Positions 1-8,613 of a stretch of DNA of 64,000 nucleotides are shown here, piece after piece. How positions within the stretch are numbered: the stretch's first letter is position 1; each line of letters begins with the position of its first letter. The notes beneath the pieces are model-generated. The model made no database searches, was not told where the DNA came from, and was given only the letters and a program-made list of their open reading frames with translations. The DNA lies in assembly GCA_016744435.1 (NCBI GenBank), contig JADGEJ010000019.1:1-64000 (forward strand), given 5' to 3'. The stretch comes from Lentibacter sp. (GTDB taxonomy: Bacteria; Pseudomonadota; Alphaproteobacteria; Rhodobacterales; Rhodobacteraceae). The position numbers and the translations under genes were made by a program.

Positions 1-203
1 TGCTGAAGGAATAGTGGTTCTATTTCAAGGCATTGGAAAGACGGCAGGCGAAATATCTGCCAAATCCGAAGGACGCCAAATCCGCATCATCTCAGCGGCT
101 TGTCGCGCTTGGGAATAGAACCACTATGCCGGCGCGCACCAAACCCCTGATATTTCGCGGATTTGACGCCAGAGGTGCAGGATTAATGGGTCCTGACCCT
201 AGG

Positions 204-980
204 CTAGCGCAATTTCGGCGGCTTATCTGGGTCTGAACCGGGCGTCTGCGGCTCATAGGTTGCTGGCTGCACTGGCTCGGGAACTTCAAAGCGCATGCCG
301 ACACGGCTGAGCTGTGAGCGCAGCGCGGGTGCGTCGTTGAAAAACGCCACGTCGAGCGAAAGGTCTTCAAGCCCTGAGAACACCAGCGCCTCGCTCGCGG
401 CTTTCGCCAGAGGCGCTTGTGCGCGTTCGCCCGCACCGAGGATGGCCAGCAACAGGCTGCCGTCTTCCTGCCCGCAAAGGTACGCGACTTCGGCAAGACC
501 CGCTGCGCGCACCAGTTTTGCGTCAAGCGTGTGCAACAGCACTTCTGGCACGTCTGGCGACTTGAGTGCGCCCAAAACGCCGCCCTTTTCTTTCGGCACA
601 GCTCCGAGGGCCGATTGCATCCAGCTCATCGCCTCAACGGGCAGCACGATCGAACTTTCCGCGACACCAAGGTTGAGCGCCAGCCCGGCGCCCTCGTCGT
701 TGAGCATTTCGGCCAGCACACGGCCCGAAACTGCCGCATAGGGCGCAGGCCCTTCAGCAAACTTTGTCAGCCGCGCGGGGCTGTCAAAGCCAAGCACATA
801 GGTGCCCTCGTCTAGCTCGGCGAATTGCGGCTCGATCACATCGTCCTCGGGCTCGGCCTCAAGCAGCAGATGAATCTCGGTATCAGCCAGCAGAGCGTAA
901 TATGCCAGCCGCGCCTCTTCACTGTCAGGGGCTTTCATCATGATGGCATGCGCTCTGTCGAGCGGGGTTTGGTCACTCAT
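204..980 (-). CDS. SseB family protein
   Basis: 258-aa ORF; sequence resembles SseB N-terminal-domain proteins. Confidence 0.7.
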   Translation of the reverse strand: MSDQTPLDRAHAIMMKAPDSEEARLAYYALLADTEIHLLLEAEPEDDVIEPQFAELDEGTYVLGFDSPARLTKFAEGPAPYAAVSGRVLAEMLNDEGAGLALNLGVAESSIVLPVEAMSWMQSALGAVPKEKGGVLGALKSPDVPEVLLHTLDAKLVRAAGLAEVAYLCGQEDGSLLLAILGAGERAQAPLAKAASEALVFSGLEDLSLDVAFFNDAPALRSQLSRVGMRFEVPEPVQPATYEPQTPGSDPDKPPKLR

Positions 981-1573
981 TTCATCACCTTGGATACGGC
1001 TGCGGTAACGGCTGTTCGCAATTGAGGCAAAAGCTCGGCCTCAAACCACGGGTTCTTCTTCAGCCACGAAGTATTGCGCCAAGACGGATGCGGCAAGGGG
1101 AAAGCGTCAGGTGCGTGCTCGCGCCACGCTTTGACAGTATCGTTGACGCCGGTTTTTACCCCGAGGTGGTATTTCTGGGCATACCCACCAATCAACAGCC
1201 GGAGCTGCATGTCGGGCAGGTTTTGCATGACACCAGCGTGCCATGTTCTTCTGCAAAGCGGCGGAGGCGGCAAGTCAGAGCCTGCCGCGTTGTAGCCCGG
1301 AAAGCAAAACGCCATGGGCACAATGGCCACGCGAGACGTGTCATAAAACTGCGCGCTCGTAAGGCCGAGCCAGTCGCGCAGGCGCTCGCCTGACGGATCA
1401 TCAAACGGCACGCCACTTTGATGAACACGCATCCCCGGTGCTTGGCCCGCAATAAGCAGGCGCGCACTTGGCTCAAACCACGCCACGGGGCGCGGCGCGT
1501 GGGCGGTGTGTGTTGCCGCGAAGCGCTCGGTGCAAAGCGTGCAAGCGCGGATTTGATCAGGCAGGTTTGACAT
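977..1573 (-). CDS. uracil-DNA glycosylase superfamily protein
   Basis: ORF with CTLCTERF start and LLIAGQAPGMRVHQSGVPFDDPSGERLR motif; overlaps upstream gene by 4 nt. Confidence 0.85.
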   Translation of the reverse strand: MSNLPDQIRACTLCTERFAATHTAHAPRPVAWFEPSARLLIAGQAPGMRVHQSGVPFDDPSGERLRDWLGLTSAQFYDTSRVAIVPMAFCFPGYNAAGSDLPPPPLCRRTWHAGVMQNLPDMQLRLLIGGYAQKYHLGVKTGVNDTVKAWREHAPDAFPLPHPSWRNTSWLKKNPWFEAELLPQLRTAVTAAVSKVMK

Positions 1574-1627
1574 GATCGAGACAATAGCGCCGTGGCACGC
1601 GAGCGCAATGTTTCGAGATTTATCGAA

Positions 1628-1671
1628 GTATTTCTTGCAATATCAGATTGTTTCGATATTTCTAGAAATAT
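1628..1671 (+). promoter_or_regulatory. candidate double ArsR operator
   Basis: Perfect 16-bp palindrome ATATTTCTAGAAATAT (1656-1671) overlapping the ATG, plus GTATTTCTTGCAATAT (1628-1643), 13/16 identical. Confidence 0.6.
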
Positions 1672-2014
1672 GAAACACGAATCCCCTTCCCCGACTCTCG
1701 ACTTGGCCGTTGCGGCCTCGACATTTGCCGCTCTCGGCAGCGAGCAGCGCCTTACCGTGCTGCGCACCCTCGTGCGCGCTGGCCCTGATGGCGTTACGAT
1801 CGGCGAGCTTGGCACCCGCGCGGGTGTCACGGGCTCGACGCTCACCCACCACATGAAAATTCTGGCCCAAGCGGGGCTTGTGACGCAAGCGCGCCAGGGG
1901 CGACAAATTATCTGCGCCGCAGTGGCTTACGGCGAGCTGCGCGAACTTTCACAATTCTTGCTGCGCGAATGTTGCGCAGACAGCGACTGCCCTGAGGAGC
2001 ACAATCATGGCTGA
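1670..2014 (+). CDS. ArsR family winged-helix transcriptional regulator
   Basis: ALGSEQRLTVLRTLVRAGPDGVTIGELGTRAGVTGSTLTHHMKILAQAGLV HTH; Cys/His-rich C-terminus CCADSDCPEEHNHG. Confidence 0.9.
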   Translation: MKHESPSPTLDLAVAASTFAALGSEQRLTVLRTLVRAGPDGVTIGELGTRAGVTGSTLTHHMKILAQAGLVTQARQGRQIICAAVAYGELRELSQFLLRECCADSDCPEEHNHG

Positions 2015-3050
2015 TATATCCACACCCCCAAGCTCGACGCCGCCAGGCAAATTTAGCTTTGCCAAAATTGATAAGGCATGGCTGGCGCTTGGCGTTATCT
2101 TGCTCGGGCTTGCCGTGTTCGCAAACGAGCACTTCCAACCCGCCGTTATCTTTGCGGTGCAAGCGCTTGGCCGCACCGCGCCATTCATTGCCTTTGCCAT
2201 TTTCGCCGTTGCCTACATGAAGGCGACGGGCGCGGAAAACCTGCTCGCCAAGGCCTTTGAGGGGCGCGAGACACATATGATCGTGATGGCGGCACTGCTT
2301 GGCGGGCTGTCGCCGTTTTGCTCCTGTCAGGTGATCCCGTTCATCGCGGCGCTTTTAGCGATGGGCGTTCCGCTTGGGCCGGTTATGGCCTTCTGGCTTG
2401 CCTCACCGCTTATGGACCCTGCTATGTTCTCGATAACAGCGGGCGGGCTTGGCTTTGACTTCGCAGTTGCCAAGACTGTCTCAGCGGTTGGTGTTGGCTT
2501 GCTGGGCGGCTTCGGCACGATGCTGCTCAAAACCACGCCTGTGTTTGCCGACCCGCTGCGCAAAAAGCAGCACGTTGGCGACTGCTGCGGCACGAAGAAG
2601 CCTTTTTCTGACAAGCCACACTGGGCCTTCTGGAGCGACGCGGAACGCCGCACGACGTTCCGCGATACGTTTATCGAGAACGGTGTGTTCCTCGTGAAGT
2701 GGCTGCTGCTGGCCTATGTTCTGGAATACATGATGCTGACATTTGTGCCTGCCGAAGCGATTGCCACAGTGCTGGGCGGCGAAGGCCTCAAGCCGATCAT
2801 CCTAGGCGCGCTTGTTGGCGCCCCCGCTTACCTTAACGGCTATGCTGCGGTGCCGCTTGTCTCAGGCCTTATCGAGCAAGGCATGTCGCAAGGCGCAGCT
2901 ATGAGCTTTGTGATCGCGGGTGGCGTAAGCTGCATCCCTGCCGCTGTCGCCGTTTGGGCGCTGGTTAAGCCACGGGTGTTTGCTGCCTACCTTGGCTTTG
3001 CCTTCATCGGCGCGCTGATTGCGGGCTTGGCTTGGCAGGCTATAGTCTAA
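2007..3050 (+). CDS. permease (ArsP/DUF318-type metal(loid) efflux)
   Basis: Polytopic membrane protein with PFCSCQVIPFIAALLAMGVPLGPVMAFWLASPLMDP; overlaps ArsR gene by 8 nt. Confidence 0.85.
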   Translation: MADISTPPSSTPPGKFSFAKIDKAWLALGVILLGLAVFANEHFQPAVIFAVQALGRTAPFIAFAIFAVAYMKATGAENLLAKAFEGRETHMIVMAALLGGLSPFCSCQVIPFIAALLAMGVPLGPVMAFWLASPLMDPAMFSITAGGLGFDFAVAKTVSAVGVGLLGGFGTMLLKTTPVFADPLRKKQHVGDCCGTKKPFSDKPHWAFWSDAERRTTFRDTFIENGVFLVKWLLLAYVLEYMMLTFVPAEAIATVLGGEGLKPIILGALVGAPAYLNGYAAVPLVSGLIEQGMSQGAAMSFVIAGGVSCIPAAVAVWALVKPRVFAAYLGFAFIGALIAGLAWQAIV

Positions 3051-3088
3051 CGCCCGACAAGGCGCATTGACGCTTACTCGAACAAACT

Positions 3089-3130
3089 AAGGTCGCTGAC
3101 TGCCAGATTTGGCTCTCAGCGACCTTTACA
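3089..3130 (+). terminator. strong hairpin, probable terminator
   Basis: AAGGTCGCTGA / TCAGCGACCTT 11-bp stem plus inner GCCA-GATT-TGGC stem, followed by TTTACATTT. Confidence 0.6.
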
Positions 3131-3184
3131 TTTGCGGCGCAAGCTTTAGACAGGCAAACCAATTAACCGCTGTGGAGGGTGGAC

Positions 3185-4432
3185 ATGTATCGCGTTTGGG
3201 GTTTCCTGACTGACTATTCATTGTTGCTGATTGGCGGGGCGATTATTGCCTTGTTTTGGGCTAATACGAACCCTGAGAGCTATCACCACTTCGTTGAGTT
3301 TGTGATCTGGGACAATGCGCCGATTGGCCACTTGCACGACGGCCACCGCACGCTGACGCTGCACTACCTTGTTAACGACGTGCTGATGGCGCTGTTCTTT
3401 GCGATTGCTGCGAAGGAAGTCTGGGAAGCTGTTGTTCTAAAGAACGGCTCTTTGCGCGGGAAAAAGGCTGCGACGCCCTTGTTTGCAACGGCGGGCGGCA
3501 TGTTTGGCCCAATCGCTGTCTACCTTCTTCTCGCCTATTTCATGGGCAGCGAAACATATAATGCCGTCGCCAATGGCTGGGCTATTCCGACTGCAACTGA
3601 CATCGCATTTAGCTATCTCGTTGGCCGGATGGTGTTTGGCGCCGGGCACCCTGCAGTGCGCTTCTTGCTGCTCTTGGCCATCGCAGATGACGCAGCGGGC
3701 CTGATCATTCTCGCGATCTTCTACCCGTCGGGCGAACTTGCACCTGTATGGCTATTGCTTTCACTTGCATCAGCGCTGATCGTGTTCTGGGGCTTTAACC
3801 GCCTGCCGCGCATCTTGGATCGGGGCAAGCAAGACCGCCCGACTTCAACCGCTGTGCGCAAATATCTGGGCGGGCTGCCCTATGTTATCGCGGGCTGCGT
3901 GAGCTGGTATGGCTTCATGCGCTCAGGCCTGCACCCTGCCCTCGGCTTGCTGCCGATTGTGCCGACAATCCCCCACGCTGACCGCGCCTTTGGCCTGTTC
4001 TCCGAAGCCGAGCGCTACTTGACTGACTTACTCAACGTCATGGAACATGCGCTGAAATACCCTGTCGAGATCGTGCTGTTCTTCTTTGGGCTGCTCAACG
4101 CTGGCGTCGAGCTCTCAGCGATTGGCGACGCGACATGGCTTGTCTTGGCAGGCCTGATTATCGGCAAGCCTTTGGGCGTGTTCCTGTTTGGCTGGTTTGC
4201 AGCCAAGCCTCTTGGCCTTGGTATTCCGGAAGGCATGCGGATCGTTGACCTTATCGTCATCGGCTTTGTGGCCGCGATCGGCTTTACTGTGGCGCTGTTT
4301 GTAGCCTCTGTCGCGTTTGACGCAGGGCCTGTGCAAGACGCCGCCAAGATGGGCGCATTGTTCAGCTTTGGTGCTGCGATCCTGTCGATCATTGCAGGCA
4401 AAGTCTTCAAGGTGCAAAAGCAAAACCTCTAA
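3185..4432 (+). CDS. nhaA: Na+/H+ antiporter NhaA family
   Basis: Multi-TM protein with WAIPTATDIAFS and AIADDAAGLIILAIFY (NhaA Asp-Asp motif); GGAGG RBS 6 nt upstream of ATG 3185. Confidence 0.9.
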   Translation: MYRVWGFLTDYSLLLIGGAIIALFWANTNPESYHHFVEFVIWDNAPIGHLHDGHRTLTLHYLVNDVLMALFFAIAAKEVWEAVVLKNGSLRGKKAATPLFATAGGMFGPIAVYLLLAYFMGSETYNAVANGWAIPTATDIAFSYLVGRMVFGAGHPAVRFLLLLAIADDAAGLIILAIFYPSGELAPVWLLLSLASALIVFWGFNRLPRILDRGKQDRPTSTAVRKYLGGLPYVIAGCVSWYGFMRSGLHPALGLLPIVPTIPHADRAFGLFSEAERYLTDLLNVMEHALKYPVEIVLFFFGLLNAGVELSAIGDATWLVLAGLIIGKPLGVFLFGWFAAKPLGLGIPEGMRIVDLIVIGFVAAIGFTVALFVASVAFDAGPVQDAAKMGALFSFGAAILSIIAGKVFKVQKQNL

Positions 4433-4450
4433 GCACTCCAGCATTGCTTG

Positions 4451-4488
4451 AAACCGCCCCTGAGCTCTTGGGGGCGGTTTTATTTTGT
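4451..4488 (+). terminator. Rho-independent terminator downstream of nhaA
   Basis: AAACCGCCCC tgagctcttg GGGGCGGTTT followed by TATTTTGTTTT. Confidence 0.85.
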
Positions 4489-4628
4489 TTTCCAGCCAGA
4501 GGTCTTATTTTTGCCAAAAACAACTGTATGCTATATGGAAACAGTAACCCCGCTTGGCAGTGCAAATACACGAACTTTTAGGGAAATACCCTTATACAGG
4601 GCCAGGCAAGAGCAGAAACGGAGCAAGA

Positions 4629-5288
4629 ATGCTCGAGTTCAACAATGTCAGCAAGTCTTTCTGGACAGGCTCTCAACGCAAGGTGATCTTGGAAAAGGTC
4701 TCTTTTCGTGTGGAGCTTGGCACGTCGCTCGGCATTTTGGCGCCTAACGGCACCGGCAAGACCACTTTGATCAACATGATGTCTGGCCTCGAAAAGCCTG
4801 ATGAGGGCACTGTCTTGCGCACCTGTAAAGTCAGCTTTCCACTCGGTTTTATGGGCGGCGTCGTTGGCCGCCACTCGGCGGTTGAAAACAGCCGCTATAT
4901 CGCCCGCCTCTATGGCCTTGAGCCTGACTATGTCGAGGCATTCTGCCGTTGGCTTTGTAACCTCGGCGAATATTTCGAGCAGCCTTTAGGCACCTACAGC
5001 CAAGGCATGCGCGCGCGCTTTTCCTTTGCGCTTTTGCTAGCGCTGGACTTTGACATCTACCTGATTGATGAGGGCATGCCGAGCTCGACCGATGTAGAAT
5101 TCAACCGCAAAGCAGGCGAAATCCTGCGCGACAGATTGCAAACAACCACTGTGATCATCGTTTCACACCAAGCGCAGACTTTGGAAAAATTCGCGCGCTC
5201 CGCAGCTGTTTTGATCGACGGCAAACTTGAAATGTTCGACACCCTTGAAGAAGCGAAACAGCTCTATGACTACCAAACCCAAAGCTAG
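4629..5288 (+). CDS. capsular polysaccharide ABC transporter ATP-binding protein (KpsT-like)
   Basis: Walker A LAPNGTGKTT, signature-like YSQGMRARFSFALLLALDFDIYLIDE, H-loop VSH. Confidence 0.85.
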   Translation: MLEFNNVSKSFWTGSQRKVILEKVSFRVELGTSLGILAPNGTGKTTLINMMSGLEKPDEGTVLRTCKVSFPLGFMGGVVGRHSAVENSRYIARLYGLEPDYVEAFCRWLCNLGEYFEQPLGTYSQGMRARFSFALLLALDFDIYLIDEGMPSSTDVEFNRKAGEILRDRLQTTTVIIVSHQAQTLEKFARSAAVLIDGKLEMFDTLEEAKQLYDYQTQS

Positions 5289-6978
5289 AAAGTTTCGCAT
5301 CCGCCGCACAGGCGAGATGGGAACAGGCCCCCGCTCGGCTGCACCCGAGAGTGCCGCCCCCGAAAGCACGGCGCCCGAAACGGCCGCGCCACAAGAGCCT
5401 GTGCGCCAGCGCCGTGCAGCGGCACCTGCCAGCGCGCCAGAAGCACAGCCCACCAAGCAGCCAGCAGCAGAACCCGCGCGCGAAGGGATGGTCTCCTCTG
5501 CCAATGAAACCAAGGCCGAAACCGACATTGACGCGATCCGCCGTGAGGGCCTAACAGGCCGCCAGCTTCGCCTCGCCCGGCGGATGGCGCAAAAGCACGG
5601 ACTAGCGCCTATCTCTGATTTTGATGCGGTGCGCCAGTTGCGTGTGAAGGGCATTGACCCGTTCCAGCGCGCCAACATGCTTGAGCTGGTTGTTCCCGGC
5701 AAAGACGCCAAAACGCCCGGCCTGCTTGATGAGCCAGACGTGGACAACATGCCAGGCCTCGGCAAAATCCAACTCCCACAGACGATGAAGGCAGACACTG
5801 CTCAGGTTCCCTCAACCGAGATATACACCGCCGACAGACGCGCTTCAGAGATCACCAAAATCCAGGAAGACATTGCCCGCCGTCGCCGCAAGCGGATGGT
5901 GCTGCTCATGGCGCGGCTTTCGGCCTTCGTGTTTTTGCCAACCATTTTGGCGGGCTGGTATTACTACGCCATCGCCACGCCGATGTACTCGACCAAGACA
6001 GAGTTTCTGATCCAATCAGCCGAGAGCGGCGGAGGCAGTGCCCTTGCTGGCCTGATCCCAGCGCAGCTTGCCAACAGTCAGGAGAGTATTGCTGTACAAT
6101 CCTATCTCACGTCAAAAGACGCTATGATCCGGCTGGATGACGAGCTTGGCTACAAGGCGCATTTCTCTGGTGAGAATGTCGATGCGATCCAGCGTTTGGA
6201 CACGGATTCAACCAATGAGGACGCCCATAAAGTCTACAAGAAAAACATCAAAATTGGCTATGATCCAACAGAAGGTGTTGTCCGGATGGAAGTGATCGCA
6301 GCTGACCCTGTCGTGGCGACTGACTTCTCTAAAGCTTTGATTTCTTACGCGGAAGAACGCGTCGATGCGCTCTCCCAAAAGATCCGTGATGACGCCATGG
6401 GAGATGCCCGGCGCAACCTTGAAACAGCCAAGCTTGAGCGCCGTCAGGCACAGGAAGCCCTGATCAGACTGCAAGAAGTCTACTCGGCTGACCCGACAGA
6501 GCAACTTGCCGCCTTGCGCACCCAGATCACCACCTATGATCAACAATTGCTGGAGAAAAAACTGGCGTTGCAGGCCTTGCTCGACAACTCGCGCCCCAAC
6601 CGCGCCAAAGTTGACGGCGCCCGCGGTGATGTACGCCGCCTTGAAAACGTGCTTGTCGAGTTGAACAACAGGATGACCGATGCGAGCACCTCAGACTTGT
6701 CGCTTGTGCAACAAAGCACCGAGATCCAACTCGCCCGCGCTGACCTGGCCTCATCAGACACTTTCTTGCAATCGGCCCTTCAAGGCGAAAAGCAGGCCGC
6801 GCTAGAAGCTGGCCGCCAAGTGCGTTACCTCTCGGTTCCGGTGCGCCCGATCGCCTCGGATGCGCCAAGTTATCCTCGCAAGTTTGAGAACACTGTTCTG
6901 GCATTCCTGATTTTCTCAGGCATCTACCTGATGGTTTCGCTAACGTCCTCAATCCTGCGCGAGCAAGTCTCAAACTAA
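5266..6978 (+). CDS. capsule polysaccharide export inner-membrane protein (KpsE/CtrB-like)
   Basis: Two terminal TM segments flanking a coiled-coil; Ala/Pro/Glu-rich N-terminus; overlaps KpsT-like gene by 23 nt. Confidence 0.8.
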   Translation: MTTKPKARKFRIRRTGEMGTGPRSAAPESAAPESTAPETAAPQEPVRQRRAAAPASAPEAQPTKQPAAEPAREGMVSSANETKAETDIDAIRREGLTGRQLRLARRMAQKHGLAPISDFDAVRQLRVKGIDPFQRANMLELVVPGKDAKTPGLLDEPDVDNMPGLGKIQLPQTMKADTAQVPSTEIYTADRRASEITKIQEDIARRRRKRMVLLMARLSAFVFLPTILAGWYYYAIATPMYSTKTEFLIQSAESGGGSALAGLIPAQLANSQESIAVQSYLTSKDAMIRLDDELGYKAHFSGENVDAIQRLDTDSTNEDAHKVYKKNIKIGYDPTEGVVRMEVIAADPVVATDFSKALISYAEERVDALSQKIRDDAMGDARRNLETAKLERRQAQEALIRLQEVYSADPTEQLAALRTQITTYDQQLLEKKLALQALLDNSRPNRAKVDGARGDVRRLENVLVELNNRMTDASTSDLSLVQQSTEIQLARADLASSDTFLQSALQGEKQAALEAGRQVRYLSVPVRPIASDAPSYPRKFENTVLAFLIFSGIYLMVSLTSSILREQVSN

Positions 6979-7026
6979 CACATCAATACTGGTGCACTGC
7001 GCCCGACAAAAGAACGAGTAATAATT

Positions 7027-8523
7027 GTGAAGAAGCCCCTAAACTCATCGACCCCCAACACCTGGGAATTCCTGCGTGACCCAATGATTACTCCGACAGG
7101 GTTTCGCGAATATGACGCGCGCTGGAAGTATCCAGAAGAGATCAACTTGCCGGGCATTACGGCCCTTGGCCTTGGCCTTGGCACGCAGATGCACGCGCGT
7201 GGCATTGAGCCGGTTATCGCCGTTGGAAACGACTATCGCGACTATTCCCTGAGCATCAAAAACGCGCTGATGCTGGGCCTCATGCAGGCCGGCATTCACG
7301 TCAAAGACATCGGCCCAGCTGTTTCTCCCATGGCATACTTCGCTCAGTTTCACTTGAACGCGCCTGCCGTCGCCATGGTCACCGCGAGCCACAACCCAAA
7401 CGGTTGGACGGGTGTCAAAATGGGCTTTGAGCGCCCCCTAACCCACGGACCCGACGAAATGAACGAGTTGCGTGACATCGTGCTTGAGGGCCGCGGCATG
7501 GCCCGCGAAGGCGGCAAATACGAATTCGTCGAAGGCGTGAAAGAGGCCTATATCGACGATCTGGTTGGTGACTTCAAAATGTCGCGCAAACTGCGCGTTG
7601 TCTGCGCCACGGGCAATGGCACGGCAGCAGCGTTTGGCCCTGAAGTTTTTGAGCGGATCGGCGTTGAGCTTGTTCCCTCCCACAACACGCTCGACTACAC
7701 CTTCCCGCACTACAACCCCAACCCCGAAGCAATGGAAATGCTCCACGATATGAGCGCCTCAGTGCGCGACAGCGGCGCTGATTTTGCCCTCGGGTTTGAT
7801 GGCGATGGAGACCGCTGCGGCGTGGTTGACGACGAATGTGAAGAGATATTTGCAGACAAAGTCGGTGTCATCATGGCCCGCGACCTAAGTAAGCTATACC
7901 CAAACAGCACCTTCGTCGCTGACGTTAAGTCCACGGGGCTGTTTGCGTCGGACCCTGAGCTGAAAGCAAATGGCGCTAAGGCTGACTATTGGAAAACCGG
8001 CCACAGCCACATGAAGCGCCGTGTCAAAGAACTGGGCGCACTGGCGGGCTTTGAGAAATCCGGCCACTACTTTTTGGCGGAGCCCGTCGGGCGCGGATAT
8101 GACTGCGGCATGCGTGTGGCCGTAGAAATATGCAAACTGATGGACCGGAACCCTGACATGAAAATGTCAGACCTGCGCAAAGCCCTACCCGTCACATGGG
8201 CCACCCCAACAATGTCGCCCTATTGCGCGGACACCGAAAAATACCAAGTGCTTGAACGCCTCGTTGCCAAGCTTGTCGCCAAGGCCGAAACTGGCGAGAA
8301 AATCGCAGGCCGGGCCATCAAAGAAGTTGTCACAGTCAACGGCGCACGTGTCATTCTTGACAACGGCTCATGGGGTCTTGTCCGCGCCAGTTCCAACACC
8401 CCCAACCTCGTTGTTGTCTGCGAAAGCTCGGAAAGCGAATTAGAAATGCGCGCAATATTCGCCGACATCGACGCTGTCATCCGCACGGAAGAGCTTGTTG
8501 GCGACTACGACCAAACGATCTAG
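7027..8523 (+). CDS. phosphomannomutase/phosphoglucomutase
   Basis: TASHNPNGWTGVK phosphoserine loop, FDGDGDRCG metal loop; GTG start. Confidence 0.9.
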   Translation: MKKPLNSSTPNTWEFLRDPMITPTGFREYDARWKYPEEINLPGITALGLGLGTQMHARGIEPVIAVGNDYRDYSLSIKNALMLGLMQAGIHVKDIGPAVSPMAYFAQFHLNAPAVAMVTASHNPNGWTGVKMGFERPLTHGPDEMNELRDIVLEGRGMAREGGKYEFVEGVKEAYIDDLVGDFKMSRKLRVVCATGNGTAAAFGPEVFERIGVELVPSHNTLDYTFPHYNPNPEAMEMLHDMSASVRDSGADFALGFDGDGDRCGVVDDECEEIFADKVGVIMARDLSKLYPNSTFVADVKSTGLFASDPELKANGAKADYWKTGHSHMKRRVKELGALAGFEKSGHYFLAEPVGRGYDCGMRVAVEICKLMDRNPDMKMSDLRKALPVTWATPTMSPYCADTEKYQVLERLVAKLVAKAETGEKIAGRAIKEVVTVNGARVILDNGSWGLVRASSNTPNLVVVCESSESELEMRAIFADIDAVIRTEELVGDYDQTI

Positions 8524-8534
8524 CAGCTTCTACT

Positions 8535-8613
8535 CTTTTTCTTTCTCAAAATATCCCGGGGGGTGCGGGGGGCTGGCCCCCCGCTTCCGTCGGATTTGCA
8601 CAGTAATTCGAAA
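8535..8613. repeat. dispersed intergenic element, copy 1
   Basis: CTTTTTCTTTCTCAAAATATCCC... with palindrome GCGGGGGGC-TG-GCCCCCCGC and tail GTCGGATTTGCACAGTAATTCGAAATC, similar to the copy at 49.8-49.96 kb. Confidence 0.7.
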
